A stretch of DNA of 64,000 nucleotides from Begonia masoniana (Eukaryota > Streptophyta > Magnoliopsida > Cucurbitales > Begoniaceae): positions 28,063,205 through 28,127,204 of the forward strand of contig CM039502.1 of NCBI GenBank assembly GCA_022432975.1, in the 5' to 3' direction. The notes beneath the pieces were generated by a model. The model made no database searches. It was not told the DNA's origin and saw only the letters and a program-made list of their open reading frames with translations. The position numbers and the translations under genes were made by a program. Below are positions 10,845 to 21,189 of this stretch, piece after piece (position 1 is the first letter of the stretch; every line of letters begins with the position of its first letter).

Positions 10845-11806
10845 TTTTTTTTTGTATTTTTCCCTTGAGTGCTTTTATTTCTTTCCTTGATAAAGACTCT
10901 TTAATGATTTTGGTCTATAGACTTAATTGATTCGTGTTGTATGTTCTTCCCTTTCTGCAAAGTATTTCTTTCTTCTATTGCATTGCACTATCTCTTAATT
11001 CTATGATCACTGTATATGTAGCTCAATCTGTCTCATATAAGATATAACTTTAAATTCATAATTTAGTCTTTCACTACAAACTGAGAATTGAGCTGAGTAA
11101 TCGAGTGCTCTATAAGGATCAGGTTGTTCAACCCGGCATTTCTGTTTGACCCACCTCCAGACCGTGACAAATATAATAGTTTGATCAAAATTTTATAAAT
11201 TTTAAATCCAAACTTAGCTAAATTAAACTCTTCTAGTATTGTTTGGTTTGATTTGGTAGAGTCCGAGTTCTTCTTCTTTGAAAATTCATACGATCCAGTC
11301 CAATTTATCCCTTGCATCCTTGTTTTTTAGGAGCATCACACCCTCAATTAAGAAATCATGTTAAGAGTGAGTTTACGCTAGTTCTACAGTATCTAAGTTG
11401 CAAATATATAAATATGTTATTTGTATAATTATCAAACAACCTCGCATGATAATGGGACCATTATATTTGGGTAGTGATCAAATTTATTCTCAAAGTATAA
11501 GGTGATTAACAAAGTGGACCTTAAAGTATTTTCGTTAACAAAGTCGCCCTTAAAATATTGATTTCTTAACACATAGCCCATGACAGTCCCTTCGTCTTTG
11601 AGAGCGGGCCCCGTTCTCCATCCAACGCTCGACTGCGCAGGGCAACGGTTTCATTCTTCGAAGAACGGCCCCCATTCTGTGCCTCACTTGCACAAAATTA
11701 TTGAACTCTCTTTGGCCACCAACGTTAGAAAATCGATCACCCAGCCGTCCCTCTCATGTTGTCTCACCTCTCTTGCACTTGAACCTCTCTTGCTTCCCTA
11801 TATTAA
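10845..11806. other. No gene seen
   Basis: Host or old repeat sequence between the Pack-MULE and the left LTR of element R. A frame at 11580-11963 is open but crosses the LTR border, so only its second half has meaning (gypsy polyprotein C-terminus). Confidence 0.5.
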
Positions 11807-12839
11807 TGTCTATCGGGGGGCCCTCACTAGATCTCGTGCCAAGAAGCTTCCTAACATTCATGCTCATTTTGTAGGTACTTCATTTATTGATAGTCTTGAA
11901 GGACCCCCCATCCAAAATCAAGAAAGAGAAACTCACATAACTAGTGGAGTTTGGAAGCCATGAAAAAAGTTTTGACTTCCTTCGAGGATATGCACACACC
12001 TATCCAATTGGAGCGCTCATGCTCGGTTGGCGGGCGCCTATCCACGCCTTGGGCTCCTTGAGTTCAAAGTTGCAACAACCTTTCACCCTTTGTTCTTGAT
12101 TCATCTTTTAAAGCCCATTTTCATTTATGTTATGTCTTATGTTATTTTAAGTTGCATGTGTCTTTGTTCATACTTGGGTTGTAAGAATGTAGCCCTCACT
12201 CAACCATTCCATTTATGTAGCCAAATGAGTGCATGCATGTGTCATTTATGTTTAGGGTGTGTGAAGGGGACTAATGTAAGTTGGTGATCATGGAAAAACC
12301 AAAAGGCCCTTAAAGACATTGAAGAATGGCGTGGAATGGTGTCTTGAAAGATGAAAGGTTGCTTTGACCTAGTGAAAGAGCGCCTTTAAAGACCATCACA
12401 TTAACTCCTTTTCAAAGTTGTATTTAATTTTTTTAACCGAATGTTGACTATAAATAAGCTCCATTCCCTCCTTTGTAATAGTCGAATATTTTGAATCAAG
12501 ATCGTTTATTGTTGTGAAGCTTCTTCACGTTTCTTTTGTCTTCAAAACACAATTACTTTCATTTGAGCTTGGCGAGTCATATCCAAGTGAGTGTTAGTGT
12601 GACGACCCCGATCCCGTCAGGGCCGCCACGGCCTATGTCGTGACATACATTCTGTTTTACCCTCGCCCGTTCACATAAAATTTTTCATTTTTCTTCTTCA
12701 TACATTAAAGAACAGACTTAGGCATTCAATCCACCTTTATCAACACTTAGGGTTCTAACGTAAAATGTATTTAAAACAATTTGGCTAAGGTCAGGAAAAT
12801 ATCTATTAAGGCTTAGGACATCCAAACATGAAGGGTGGC

Positions 12840-13330
12840 ATGCATAGGGCGTGCCCAACATTCGTTGCCCGCGCCCCTCGCGCACCATGCGCGCATGCCG
12901 CGTGCGCACACGGTGCGCACCCCATGCGCGTGTGCCTTGTGCATCGCACGCGCATCACGCGCGCATCGCGCGTCCCCTCGCACGCCACTACGCACCATCA
13001 GGCAGGCCATGCCGCACCCCCCAACACGCCTATCGCGCGCCCACGGCACACACTGCGCCGCGCACCCCAAGCGCCTCGCGCGCCCATCGAGTGGTCACCA
13101 TCGCGCGCCTACCCTCACCTGGCTTGTGCGCTGCGCGCCCAGTGCCCAGCAAAGGCCGATCGATCGGCGATTGCTCTGGATTTTTTCTAGAATGAATAAA
13201 ATTTTGCCGATTGATCGGCCATGGGTGCCGATCGATCGGCGATCGCTCTGCCTTGCGCCAAATTTTCAGACACTTCGCCGATCGATCGGCAGATGCAGGG
13301 AAGCGCGCCCCTGCGTGCCCTGCTCTCCCC
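12840..13330. repeat. GC-rich low-complexity tract with GCCGATCGATCGGC palindromes
   Basis: 12840-13140 is dominated by GCGC/CGCGCATGCGC words. Four 14-bp palindromes based on GCCGATCGATCGGC follow at 13155, 13206 (imperfect), 13227 and 13277. The long open frames on both strands here come from base composition. Confidence 0.75.
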
Positions 13331-13619
13331 GTCTGTGCGCCAGCTGTGCGCCCAACACCTCTATTTTTCATTTTCTCCTTCTTTTGCCACTTTCTCCCAT
13401 ATTTTCACCTAAAAATACACCATAAAAATATCCTCAATTCATCCATATCTATCTCCACCTAACATACCACATTCACATGCAAATATATGTATTCAAATGC
13501 TCAAATCTGACCCAAAACCTAACCTATGTCATCAACATCAAATGTACGCAACGAAAACTCATAAAAACTTCTCAAAACTGAACTCATCTATAAAATCATC
13601 CAAAAAACCATTATCAACG

Positions 13620-14075
13620 CCAATATCTTCAAGTTAGGGCCAATCATCCTAAAATAACTCTCTATACAAATCATGTATTTTTCACTCTCTCAAGCGATTT
13701 GAGATTGTCCACTCCCACTAGTATGAGTTGAATCCTAGCACTGGGTCGCCCTACCCTTCATGTAGCAGTTTGTTATAATTTCCTCCCATTCGAAGCCTGA
13801 CGTATTTGTCAACCACACATCTGGTTGGACTTCAACTCTGATATCATTGTTAACATCTCTTAGTGTTCTCAATATAATATTGTCAACTTTAAGACAGAGA
13901 CTGTGTGAATTTATTTTTGGGGTTGCACCAAAACGTGTGTACTAGATAGAGAGAAAAATTATACCAATAAACCATGCAATTTTCATTCACCAAAGTGATT
14001 TGAGATTGTGCACTTCCACTGGTATGAGTTTGAATCCTCACACCGGGTATTCCTATACTTCGCATATCGTCACAC
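13620..14075 (-). mobile_element. Degenerate TRIM-like element inside solo LTR B
   Basis: Two related ~200-base blocks share GATTTGAGATTGTSCACTYCC and GTATGAGTT-GAATCCT (about 13680-13780 and 13990-14070). Between them the minus strand shows a primer-site-like ATGATATCAGAG (13847-13836), and a purine-rich tract (GAATGGGAGGAAAT) near 13790. This is the layout of a small LTR element with no coding region. Borders and target duplication are unclear. Confidence 0.4.
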
Positions 14076-14395
14076 AATCGAATTAAGGTAATAAGAGGAA
14101 ATTAATTGAACAATGAAAATTTGTTCGGTTATGATTTGGTGAAAAATTAAAAATAAAATTCAAGGTTAGGTTTAGGCTTGGTTTTGTTGAGCTCGAATAG
14201 AGTCACCAATTAAATTTGGGTCTGAGTCGTGTTTATTTTCCATACCATTTCTACCTAATACACCCAAAATACCTATACGTTCATTCCCACGGGTCAAAAT
14301 CGCTCCGACTGCACAGCGCACTCCCACGGGCATCCTTCTTTAGTCTGTTCGTTCATCTTGTGGGGGAACGTCTTCTTCACCTTCCTCAAGTTCAC

Positions 14396-14946
14396 CTACA
14401 CTATACAGACGCCTATGAGATAAAACTCAATAAGCCTACGTAAATGACAATGAATGAACATGTATATGCAATTTTATGAATTCAGTCCATCCATTTTATT
14501 TATCAGTTCGTGACAGTCTTTGGTTATCGGGACATCGCTCGGTAGATGGATAGGACACATCAAGCGGTTAGATAGCCCGCACCATCTGAAGGGAGGAAAA
14601 CCCGCTCACCACAAAAACGCCATGTCTGAACCTCTCCTCGATAACCACCATGGGGGTTGTTTACATGATACTTTCATACTTGTATTTCCTTTTCATGAAA
14701 TCAATGCATAAATTCGTTTTTATATCATTTCGTAAAACAATGATGCGTGGACAATTAAAATGCATAACATAAAGCATAGAAAACATAAGTACCATCAAAA
14801 CAACACATAAACATAACCTATAAAACAACTAACCATAGGCTACCCATCTAAAAGCATATAAACATTCCATTGTACTAAGTTTCCTCAACAATCATAACCG
14901 ACATATGGTGTAGGCCTATCGGCCACAGTAAGTCACGAGAACTTAC
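14396..14946 (-). other. Inferred LTR intron 2 in B (551 nt)
   Basis: Minus strand: TCAG|GTAAGT donor at 14946, followed by GATAGGCCTACACC; acceptor GTGTAG|GTG ending at 14396. The exon after it opens with an acidic frame ELEEGEEDVPPQ that reaches a stop. Confidence 0.5.
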
Positions 14947-14991
14947 CTGACGTCCTTAGCGAGCCGAGTACCGTCTGTAAACTTTGTTCAC

Positions 14992-15377
14992 CTAGGACAA
15001 TTTCACAATTCTTGGCATTAAAACCGATCCTAAATAAACAATTTCCAACGTTAAAAGAAACTCATAACTAAGGCAATTTTCCTAAAAATCTCAATTTACC
15101 TCTCTCGAGCATTTCATCGAGCAATTCGCGCTCACAATTCCTATAGCCTCCATTAATGGATTTTTTTACACATTTCCAACCACCAAAAATCCAACAACAA
15201 CCATTAATTCCACATAACTATCACCAATACTCATAAATACACCATAATCGTTCATCAATACGATAAAACTAACGATTCCTAACATAACCTATAATTTTAA
15301 CAAAACCCTAATCAAAACCCTAATCGTTTTAAACCCTAAAAATCGGAAACTAACCGTCCAAAACACTATAATCTTAC
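14992..15377 (-). other. Inferred LTR intron 1 in B (386 nt)
   Basis: Minus strand: donor CTCTAG|GTAAGAT at 15377; acceptor GTCCTAG|GTGAAC ending at 14992. It leaves a middle exon of 45 nt (14991-14947). Confidence 0.45.
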
Positions 15378-15523
15378 CTAGAGCTGTGATTGTGGAAGAA
15401 AACTAGAAGAAAATGGTTGATCGGAGGAGAAGAATCGCTGGTGTTGAAGATCGTCGTGGTAGAAGGTGTGAAATCTCCTAAGGAAGAAAACCTCTCCTTT
15501 CTGTAGAATGAACCAACGAAGAG

Positions 15524-15538
15524 GGAGGGGGGGGGGGT
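15524..15538 (+). repeat. Poly-G run
   Basis: A run of about ten G after GAGGGAGG. Its length is likely variable or uncertain in an assembly. Confidence 0.6.
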
Positions 15539-16037
15539 ATTTTGGTTTTTATTAAAATTTTAACTTGCAAATTACTATTTTACCCTTCTCTCAATTCTTT
15601 GCTTAAATTCGTTATTTAGTCTATCGATTTGATTTCTCTGAAATTTTCTTATTCCTCCAAATATTCTAATTTATTCCTAGGGTTCTAATAAAACTTTTCA
15701 TTCGGAAAGAGAGTTTAATTTACTTATTTATGAATATATCCTTATATAATGGAAAATCCAAAAGTCTCAGACATTACAGTTAGTGTGGTTTGGTGAGTGA
15801 TATCCAAACTAGCCTCTACTTGAGCTTGGTGAGTCACATCCAAGTGAGTGTGGGTGGTTCCTTAACTAGCTTGTTTGCTTAAGTTAGTTCATCCATCTCG
15901 TTCATCTTCTACTTAGCAAAGGGCACCAATTCCATTTTTACAAGAACAAGCCCAAGCACCCTAACAGGTCTCCCTTGTTTTTTTTTTTTTTTCACTTTTC
16001 CACTCACTTCCTTTCCAAGTATTGGAAGTATGTCATT

Positions 16038-16050
16038 TGGTATCAAAGCT
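16038..16050 (+). other. Primer binding site of element R
   Basis: TGGTATCAAAGCT, a slightly mutated match to the initiator tRNA-Met site TGGTATCAGAGC, two bases after the left LTR. Confidence 0.65.
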
Positions 16051-16059
16051 AAATTTCTT

Positions 16060-17157
16060 CCTAGTGATCTTTGGAGTGTTTATCATGATGACAAGGAGCA
16101 ACACTCAAAATCGTGAATCCTTTAGCCAAGCAACCGCACCACCACTAAAGGAGAGCATTTCAGCCTAGCAAGAACAATTTAAGGCTTCATAAACTAGGTT
16201 TGAACTCTTGTAATAATAACTCCATCAACAAGTGAATCATCAATTCCAAGAGATGAGGAATCTTTTGGAGAGGCTTCCTCAAGCTCCTTAACCGAGTGAA
16301 GAAATCAACCACCAAAGGGAGCAAGTTAACTGAGAAGCTGCCATCAATGAACGCCAAGAAGAACATCTTGACAGTGAAGAGCACTTTAATCCAAAGCCTC
16401 GACATGAGCCTAATGAAGAACTAAAACACTTGAAGGTATCCATTCCAAACTTCAATGGATCATGCAATGACCATGACTTTTGAAGTGGCTAGAGAAAGTA
16501 GATCGCTTGTTTGGGTAGTACACCTATTCGGAGCAAATCATGATGCAAATGATGTCCCTTGAACTAATGGGATATGCTAGCTTATGGTGAGAGAATCTCA
16601 AGGCAAGGAGAATATACAAAAGAGAGGAGGATATCACAACATGGAGAGTCATAAGGGTACTTATGATGGGAAAATTTGTGCCTCAACATTTTAGACAAGA
16701 GCTAATACTTTAACTCCAAACTTTGAAGAAATGTACACTTTCGGTTGAAGATTATCTAAATGAATTTGAAATTCTTAAAACCCGTTGTGACTTTGTAGAG
16801 GAAGAAGAACAAATAGTGGCAAGGTTCATCAAAGGTCTTAGTAGAGACATTGGTGATGTCGTGGAGCTACAAAACTATTAGACTTTGGATGATGTGCTAC
16901 AAATAACCATCAAGGTAGAAAGGCAAAAGAAGAGGAAGGGAAAAGAGGTTGCTGCACGATTAACACAAAAAGCTCATCTTGCTTACAAGCCTTCTATTGT
17001 TAGTGATGAGAAGCAACAAGCTTACAAGGGAACACTAAACAAGATGGGAGAGGAGAAACAATCACTTGGTGATTTACAAAACCCAAGGACGAGGGAGATA
17101 AAATATTTCAAATGTCTTAGCCTTGGGCACATCACCTCCCAATGTCCAAATAGATGA
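16060..17157 (+). pseudogene. Element R gag, degenerate
   Basis: Starts near a MMTRSN frame at ~16065, then a broken capsid-like region (SIPNFNG near 16445, a Trp-rich segment near 16640) with many stops. The last part, 16885-17157, is open: a basic KVERQKKRKGKE stretch and a zinc knuckle. In the knuckle the first Cys is Tyr (YFKCLSLGHITSQC), so it cannot bind zinc normally. This is RNA-packaging capsid protein of the gypsy group, clearly non-functional. Confidence 0.75.
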
Positions 17158-17160
17158 GTC

Positions 17161-17625
17161 ATGATCATCAAAGATGACTCTAATGAGGTAAAAAGTGAGG
17201 AGGAAGTTGAGGAGCCAACTACACAAGAAGATGAGCCACAAAAAGAAGTGATTCATGCACAAGAAGGTCTACTCCTAACCACCATGCGAAAGGCCCTAAC
17301 CGTAATAAACCCTATGATGGAGCAAAGGGAGAATCTATTCCATAGTCAATGTAAAATTAAAGAAAAAGTTTGTACTCTTATTGTGAATAGTGGTAGTTGT
17401 TCTAATGTGGCTTCTTTGGAAATGGTGCTAGAATTTGATTTGGAGACCATTGAACACCCTACTCCACACAATTTTTCGTGGCCAAAGGATCTCGATGTTA
17501 TTCATGTGGACAAACAAGTCCTGGTTCCCTTCTCCATTGGAAAAATGGAAGACTAAGTGCTTTGTAATTGGTGCCAATGAATGCAACTCATCTACTCTTG
17601 GGCAGGCCTTGGCAATTCGATAAGA
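17161..17625 (+). pseudogene. Element R protease region, catalytic Asp lost
   Basis: An acidic linker (SEEEVEEPTTQEDEPQ) is followed by LIVNSGSCSNVASLEMV. That segment corresponds to the protease active site, usually D-S/G-G-S, with Asp replaced by Asn here. HPTPHNFSWPKDLD and VDKQVLVPFSIGK follow as in related gypsy elements. The reading frame then shifts, and the pol part is lost at the solo LTR C insertion. Confidence 0.75.
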
Positions 17626-18097
17626 AAATCTTGTATGATGGATATACCAATAGCATCTCCCTCCGGTGTGACAACTGTAACACCCGGTTTTCGGGATTTA
17701 AATTATATTCAATATAAACGGCAATTTCGTAAATATGTCGAATTATGTCCGTTTCGCGAACGGAAGGTTTTAACGGAGCCGTAACGATTAATTGGAATTT
17801 ATGGAAAAGTATGAAAATTTTGGAGAATCGAATCGTTAGTTAAATAACGAGACAATTGGAAGGAGAAATTGAAATCAAATTGAAGGGCGATTTGGTAATT
17901 TTCAAACCAAGATTTTTATAAAAATCAATTCTCTTTTTCATTTTCCCCTCACTCACGTTAACCTCCTTCTCTCTCAACCCTCTCTCTCCTTTGGTGCGAC
18001 TTTTCTCCCCTCCTCCGGCGATTCTTCATTCCGGCGACGATTTGCCTTCTTCCGGTGACTCGAATCTTCTCGTTTCTTCATCGCCTTTGCTCTCTAG

Positions 18098-18474
18098 GTA
18101 AGGCTCTACACTTTTGGAGTGTTAAATATCGATTTCTAAGGTTTAAAACAATTAGGGTTCGTTAGGGTTTTCGTCGAAAACGTGAATCGGTGTTTGAAAT
18201 TTATAGGTTGAGCTTATTTATGCCTCTAATAGACGTAATGGTTATTATTGGAGCTTAGTTCGTCGGTTTGTTGAGGTGTATTGGAGATTTGGATAAATTG
18301 GAGCTTAAAAACCTCCATTAATGGAATATTCGAAATGTCGAGCGCAAATTGCTCGACGAAATGCCTCAATGAACTAAAATAGAGTTTAAGAAAGTTTTCT
18401 ATAGTTAGGAGTTAACAATTTTTGAGTTTGATGAGTTAGGCTCGATTTAATAAGTATATTGTGAAATGTTATAG
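18098..18474 (+). other. Inferred LTR intron 1 in C (377 nt)
   Basis: Donor CTCTAG|GTAAGG at 18098, at the end of a CT-rich leader; acceptor GTTATAG|GTGAAC ending at 18474. Middle exon 18475-18520 is 46 nt. Confidence 0.5.
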
Positions 18475-18520
18475 GTGAACAAGCGTTTGTGGACGAAGCT
18501 CGGCATACAACAGACGTGAG

Positions 18521-19065
18521 GTAAGTCTCTGTGACTTGTTTGGCCATCTAGGCCTACACCGTACGAATTGAGTCGATCGAGGATATTTGAGATGCATTTG
18601 GGTAGTTTGGAACGGGTAGTTAGAATTACGTTTTGTTAAGTCGTTAATTGTTAGTTTAATATTGTATGTTTTTACTTGCTTTAATTATTGTATTGAGCAC
18701 GTTCATGCATCGTTTTCTAAGCACGCATGCAAAATGAATTTCAAAGCGTTTTACACAGAAAAAAGGTAAACAAAGTACGTAATTGAACAACAGAGATAGT
18801 CACGCCGGGTGCGGTGGTTCAGGCATGGCTGTCGAAGGAAGCATGCTTTCCCCCCGTGTTAGATTCGAGGGGCTATCCAATCGCGGGATGTGCCGCTCCT
18901 ATCTAACGAGAGTGAATCCCCGGGTGACACAAAGACACAGAAACAAAGAAACAAAGAAATGAAAAGAATGAAGAGTTTCAAAAGAACATAGCATAGCATA
19001 GCATACATTTGCATTCACTTAGATTTACTGAGCCACTAGCTCACGTGTTAAATTCTATGGTGTAG
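18521..19065 (+). other. Inferred LTR intron 2 in C (545 nt)
   Basis: Donor GTGAG|GTAAGT at 18521, then CTAGGCCTACACC; acceptor GGTGTAG|GAG ending at 19065. The following frame reads DIETGEEDVPPPEV and then stops. Confidence 0.5.
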
Positions 19066-19729
19066 GAGACATTGAGACAGGTGAGGAAGACGTCCCTCCG
19101 CCTGAAGTATGAGCAGATTGAAGGAGGAGGCCCGTGGGAGTGCGCTGGCAGTCGGAGCGTTATTTTGACCCGTGGGGACGTACATAGGTATTTTGGGTTA
19201 GACATGATAGAAATTGTTAGAATATTATAGGATGTTGGAATCTGGTTAAGTAGTATAAAATATTTTGTGAATTGGATGTATTTGTAAATGTTTTACCGAT
19301 TTCAAAAACAGGAGGATATGTTACGCTTTTAAATGGAACCACGCGGTTCGTTTTCATGAAATATGGTTATATTTTTAAATGTGTTATGAGTCGGTGAATA
19401 AGTCTTTAATAGCGTGTGTAACGTATGCGAGAGACGCGGTTATTGTATAGAAGTGTGAATTGTGAAACTTTAATGATATGTGATGAAGAAAGATGAAGGA
19501 AATGTGAATGTTGAAAAGTGTTTGAGTGTTGTGTGAGAAATTGGTGATCAGGGCATGAAGAGAAAGAAGAGGAAAAGAAAGAAATGTGAAGGGCGACGGG
19601 TCGCAGTAAGAGAGGAGTTGGAACGCAGAACTCTCTGGTTTTCCAGAGGGTTTGGCGACTGTGCGCGGGTAGAGAGGCGTTCGGGCGGTTTAAGGGTCGG
19701 ATTTCACATTCTGGAAACAGAACGTGAAC

Positions 19730-19852
19730 CGACCGAACGCAAGTCTTCATGCGTTCGGTCGCTTGTGTGAGGGGCGCCCGAACGCAGGTCTTCATGCGTT
19801 CGGTCGTGTGTGTGAGGGGTGCCCGAACGCAAGTCTTCATGCGTTCGGTCGC
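19730..19852 (+). repeat. Three hairpin-forming repeats in LTR C
   Basis: Three units, 43-46 bases apart, each containing CCGAACGCA-AGTCTTCA-TGCGTTCGG, an inverted repeat with a 9- to 11-bp stem and an 8-base loop. The arms are intact in all three units while the linkers vary. Confidence 0.85.
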
Positions 19853-19999
19853 CTATGCTTTTTAGGCAGAATTGCCTTTCCTGCCTTGTTTCTATTGGCC
19901 GATTTGTTTAATGAGTTAAATTTGATTTAAACCTTTTTAATTAATTGTTTTAAGTTATTTAGGGTACGGGACTGGGTCGCTACAACAACAAATTAGTGA

Positions 20000-20358
20000 T
20001 ACTAGATCCCTTACAACCAAAACAAGTGATGGAAAATCTCAATGCAATGAAAAAAGTAGTCTTTACCAAATTGGCTAAACGAAGAAGAAAGAAAGAGATA
20101 TTCAAAGAAGGAGATCGAGTTGGCTAACTTAAGGAAAGAATGTTTTCTAAGCAACAAAAGTCAAAACTCTTACCACGAGCCAATGGTCCTTTCAAAATAT
20201 TTGAACGCATTAACATCAATGCCTACAAACTCAATCTACTAGGAGAATTTGGAGTTTCGGCTACATTAAATGTGCAAGACTTGTCCCCTTACCTCGGTGA
20301 TGAAGAGAAAGAGTTGGAGGACAAAATGGATTTGGGGGAAAATCCCCAATCACCCTGA
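20000..20358 (+). pseudogene. Element R integrase C-terminal fragment
   Basis: KLAKRRRKKEIFKEGDRVG, then a stop, then KSKLLPRANGPFKIFERIN, NAYKLNLLGEFGVSATLN and VQDLSPYLGDEE. This is the GPY/F-type C-terminal end of a gypsy integrase. Reading continues past one stop into the 3' LTR as DDVYLGSLTRSCAKKLP, so the polyprotein originally ended inside the LTR. Confidence 0.82.
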
Positions 20359-20366
20359 GAGGATGA

Positions 20367-21175
20367 TGTATACCTAGGGTCACTCACTAGATCTTGTGCC
20401 AAGAAACTTCCTACCATAGTTGCTGATTTTATAGGTACTTTATTTTTTTAGTCTTGAAGAACCCTCATCCAAAATCAATAAGGAGAAGTTCACTCACCTA
20501 GTGGAGTTTGGAAGCCATGAAGGAAGTTTGGACTTCCTTGAAGGATAGACTTGTGCCTACCCAATGGCTCATACTCGGTTGGCAGGCGCCCATCCATGCC
20601 TTGGGCTTCTTGAGTCCAAAGTTGCGACAAATTTTTGACCTTTGTTCTTGATCCATCTTTTAAGGCTCATTTTCATTTATGTTATGTCTCATTTTATTTT
20701 AATTTGCATGTCTCTTTGTACATACTTAATGGTTGTAATAATGAAGCCCTCACTCGGCCATCTATGTAGCCAAGTGAGTGCATGCATGTGTCATTTATGT
20801 TTAAGGTGTGTGAAAGGGACTAATGTGAGTTGAAGATCATGGAAAAACCAAAAATCCCTTGAAGACGTTGAAGAATGGCGTGAAAATGTGTCTTGAAAGA
20901 TGAAATGTTGTTTTGACCAAGTGAAGAGGTATGCTTGAAGACCATCACATTAACTCTTTTTCAAAGTTGCATTTAATTTTGTTTACCAAATGTTGGCTAT
21001 AAATAAGCATCACTCCCTTCTTTATAATGGTAGAATATTTTATATCAACATCGTTTATTTTTGTGAAGCTTCTTCACATTTCTTGTGTCTTCAAAACGCA
21101 AATGCTTTCACTTGATCTTGGTGAGTCATATCCAAGTGAGTGTTAGTGTAGTTTGGTGAGTCATATTCAAAGTGA
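20367..21175 (+). repeat. 3' LTR of element R, truncated
   Basis: Starts TGTATACCTAGGGTCACTC directly after a purine-rich GAGAGGATGA tract. Similarity to the left LTR runs to about GAGTCATATTCAAAG at 21175. Beyond that point MULE sequence begins. Confidence 0.75.
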
Positions 21176-21189
21176 TACTCTGTGACTAA

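Larger units (their letters stand above)
12598..15778 (-). mobile_element. Solo LTR B
   Basis: 3181 bases from TGTGACGACCCCGATCCC to AGTCTCAGACATTACA, flanked by a perfect GTTAG duplication (12593-12597, 15779-15783) within the left LTR of R. The shared LTR module (donor, GGCCTAC, acceptor) reads on the minus strand, so the element sense is minus. It contains a GC-rich tract, GCCGATCGATCGGC palindromes, and a nested TRIM-like repeat. No internal gag-pol remains: the element was reduced to one LTR by recombination. Confidence 0.92.
11807..16035 (+). repeat. 5' LTR of element R, interrupted by solo LTR B
   Basis: Parts 11807-12597 and 15784-16035 together make about 1.04 kb. The segments around TCACTAGATCTYGTGCCAAG, CATTTATGTTATGTC, and GAGTCATATCCAAGTGAGTG match the copy at 20367-21175. 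It ends in GTCA just before the primer site. Confidence 0.75.
17676..19984 (+). mobile_element. Solo LTR C
   Basis: 2309 bases from TGTAACACCCGGTTTTCGGG to ACTGGGTCGCTACA, with a perfect ACAAC duplication (17671-17675, 19985-19989). Sense is plus, from the order of splice-like signals and a TTTTTATAAAAATC TATA-like box near 17912 before a CT-rich leader. No internal region remains. It lies at the point where most of the pol of element R is missing. Confidence 0.93.
11807..21175 (+). mobile_element. Old Ty3/gypsy element R, gutted and twice invaded
   Basis: Plus-strand element with LTR sequence at 11807-16035 (split by solo LTR B) and 20367-~21175. It has an iMet-like primer site at 16038, degenerate gag and protease (16060-17625), and an integrase C-terminus (20000-20358). 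RT, RNase H and the integrase core are missing. Solo LTR C sits exactly between the protease part and the integrase part. The right LTR is cut off before its natural end, so no target duplication can be read. Confidence 0.8.

Noticed and set aside
11580..11963. 127-codon plus-strand open frame as a gene
   Set aside because: It crosses the left border of element R's LTR; the second half is the gypsy polyprotein end and the first half has no similarity.
12828..13425. Long open frames on both strands rich in Arg, Ala and Pro
   Set aside because: They lie in a GC-rich low-complexity tract of solo LTR B; open frames on both strands and in several phases reflect base composition.
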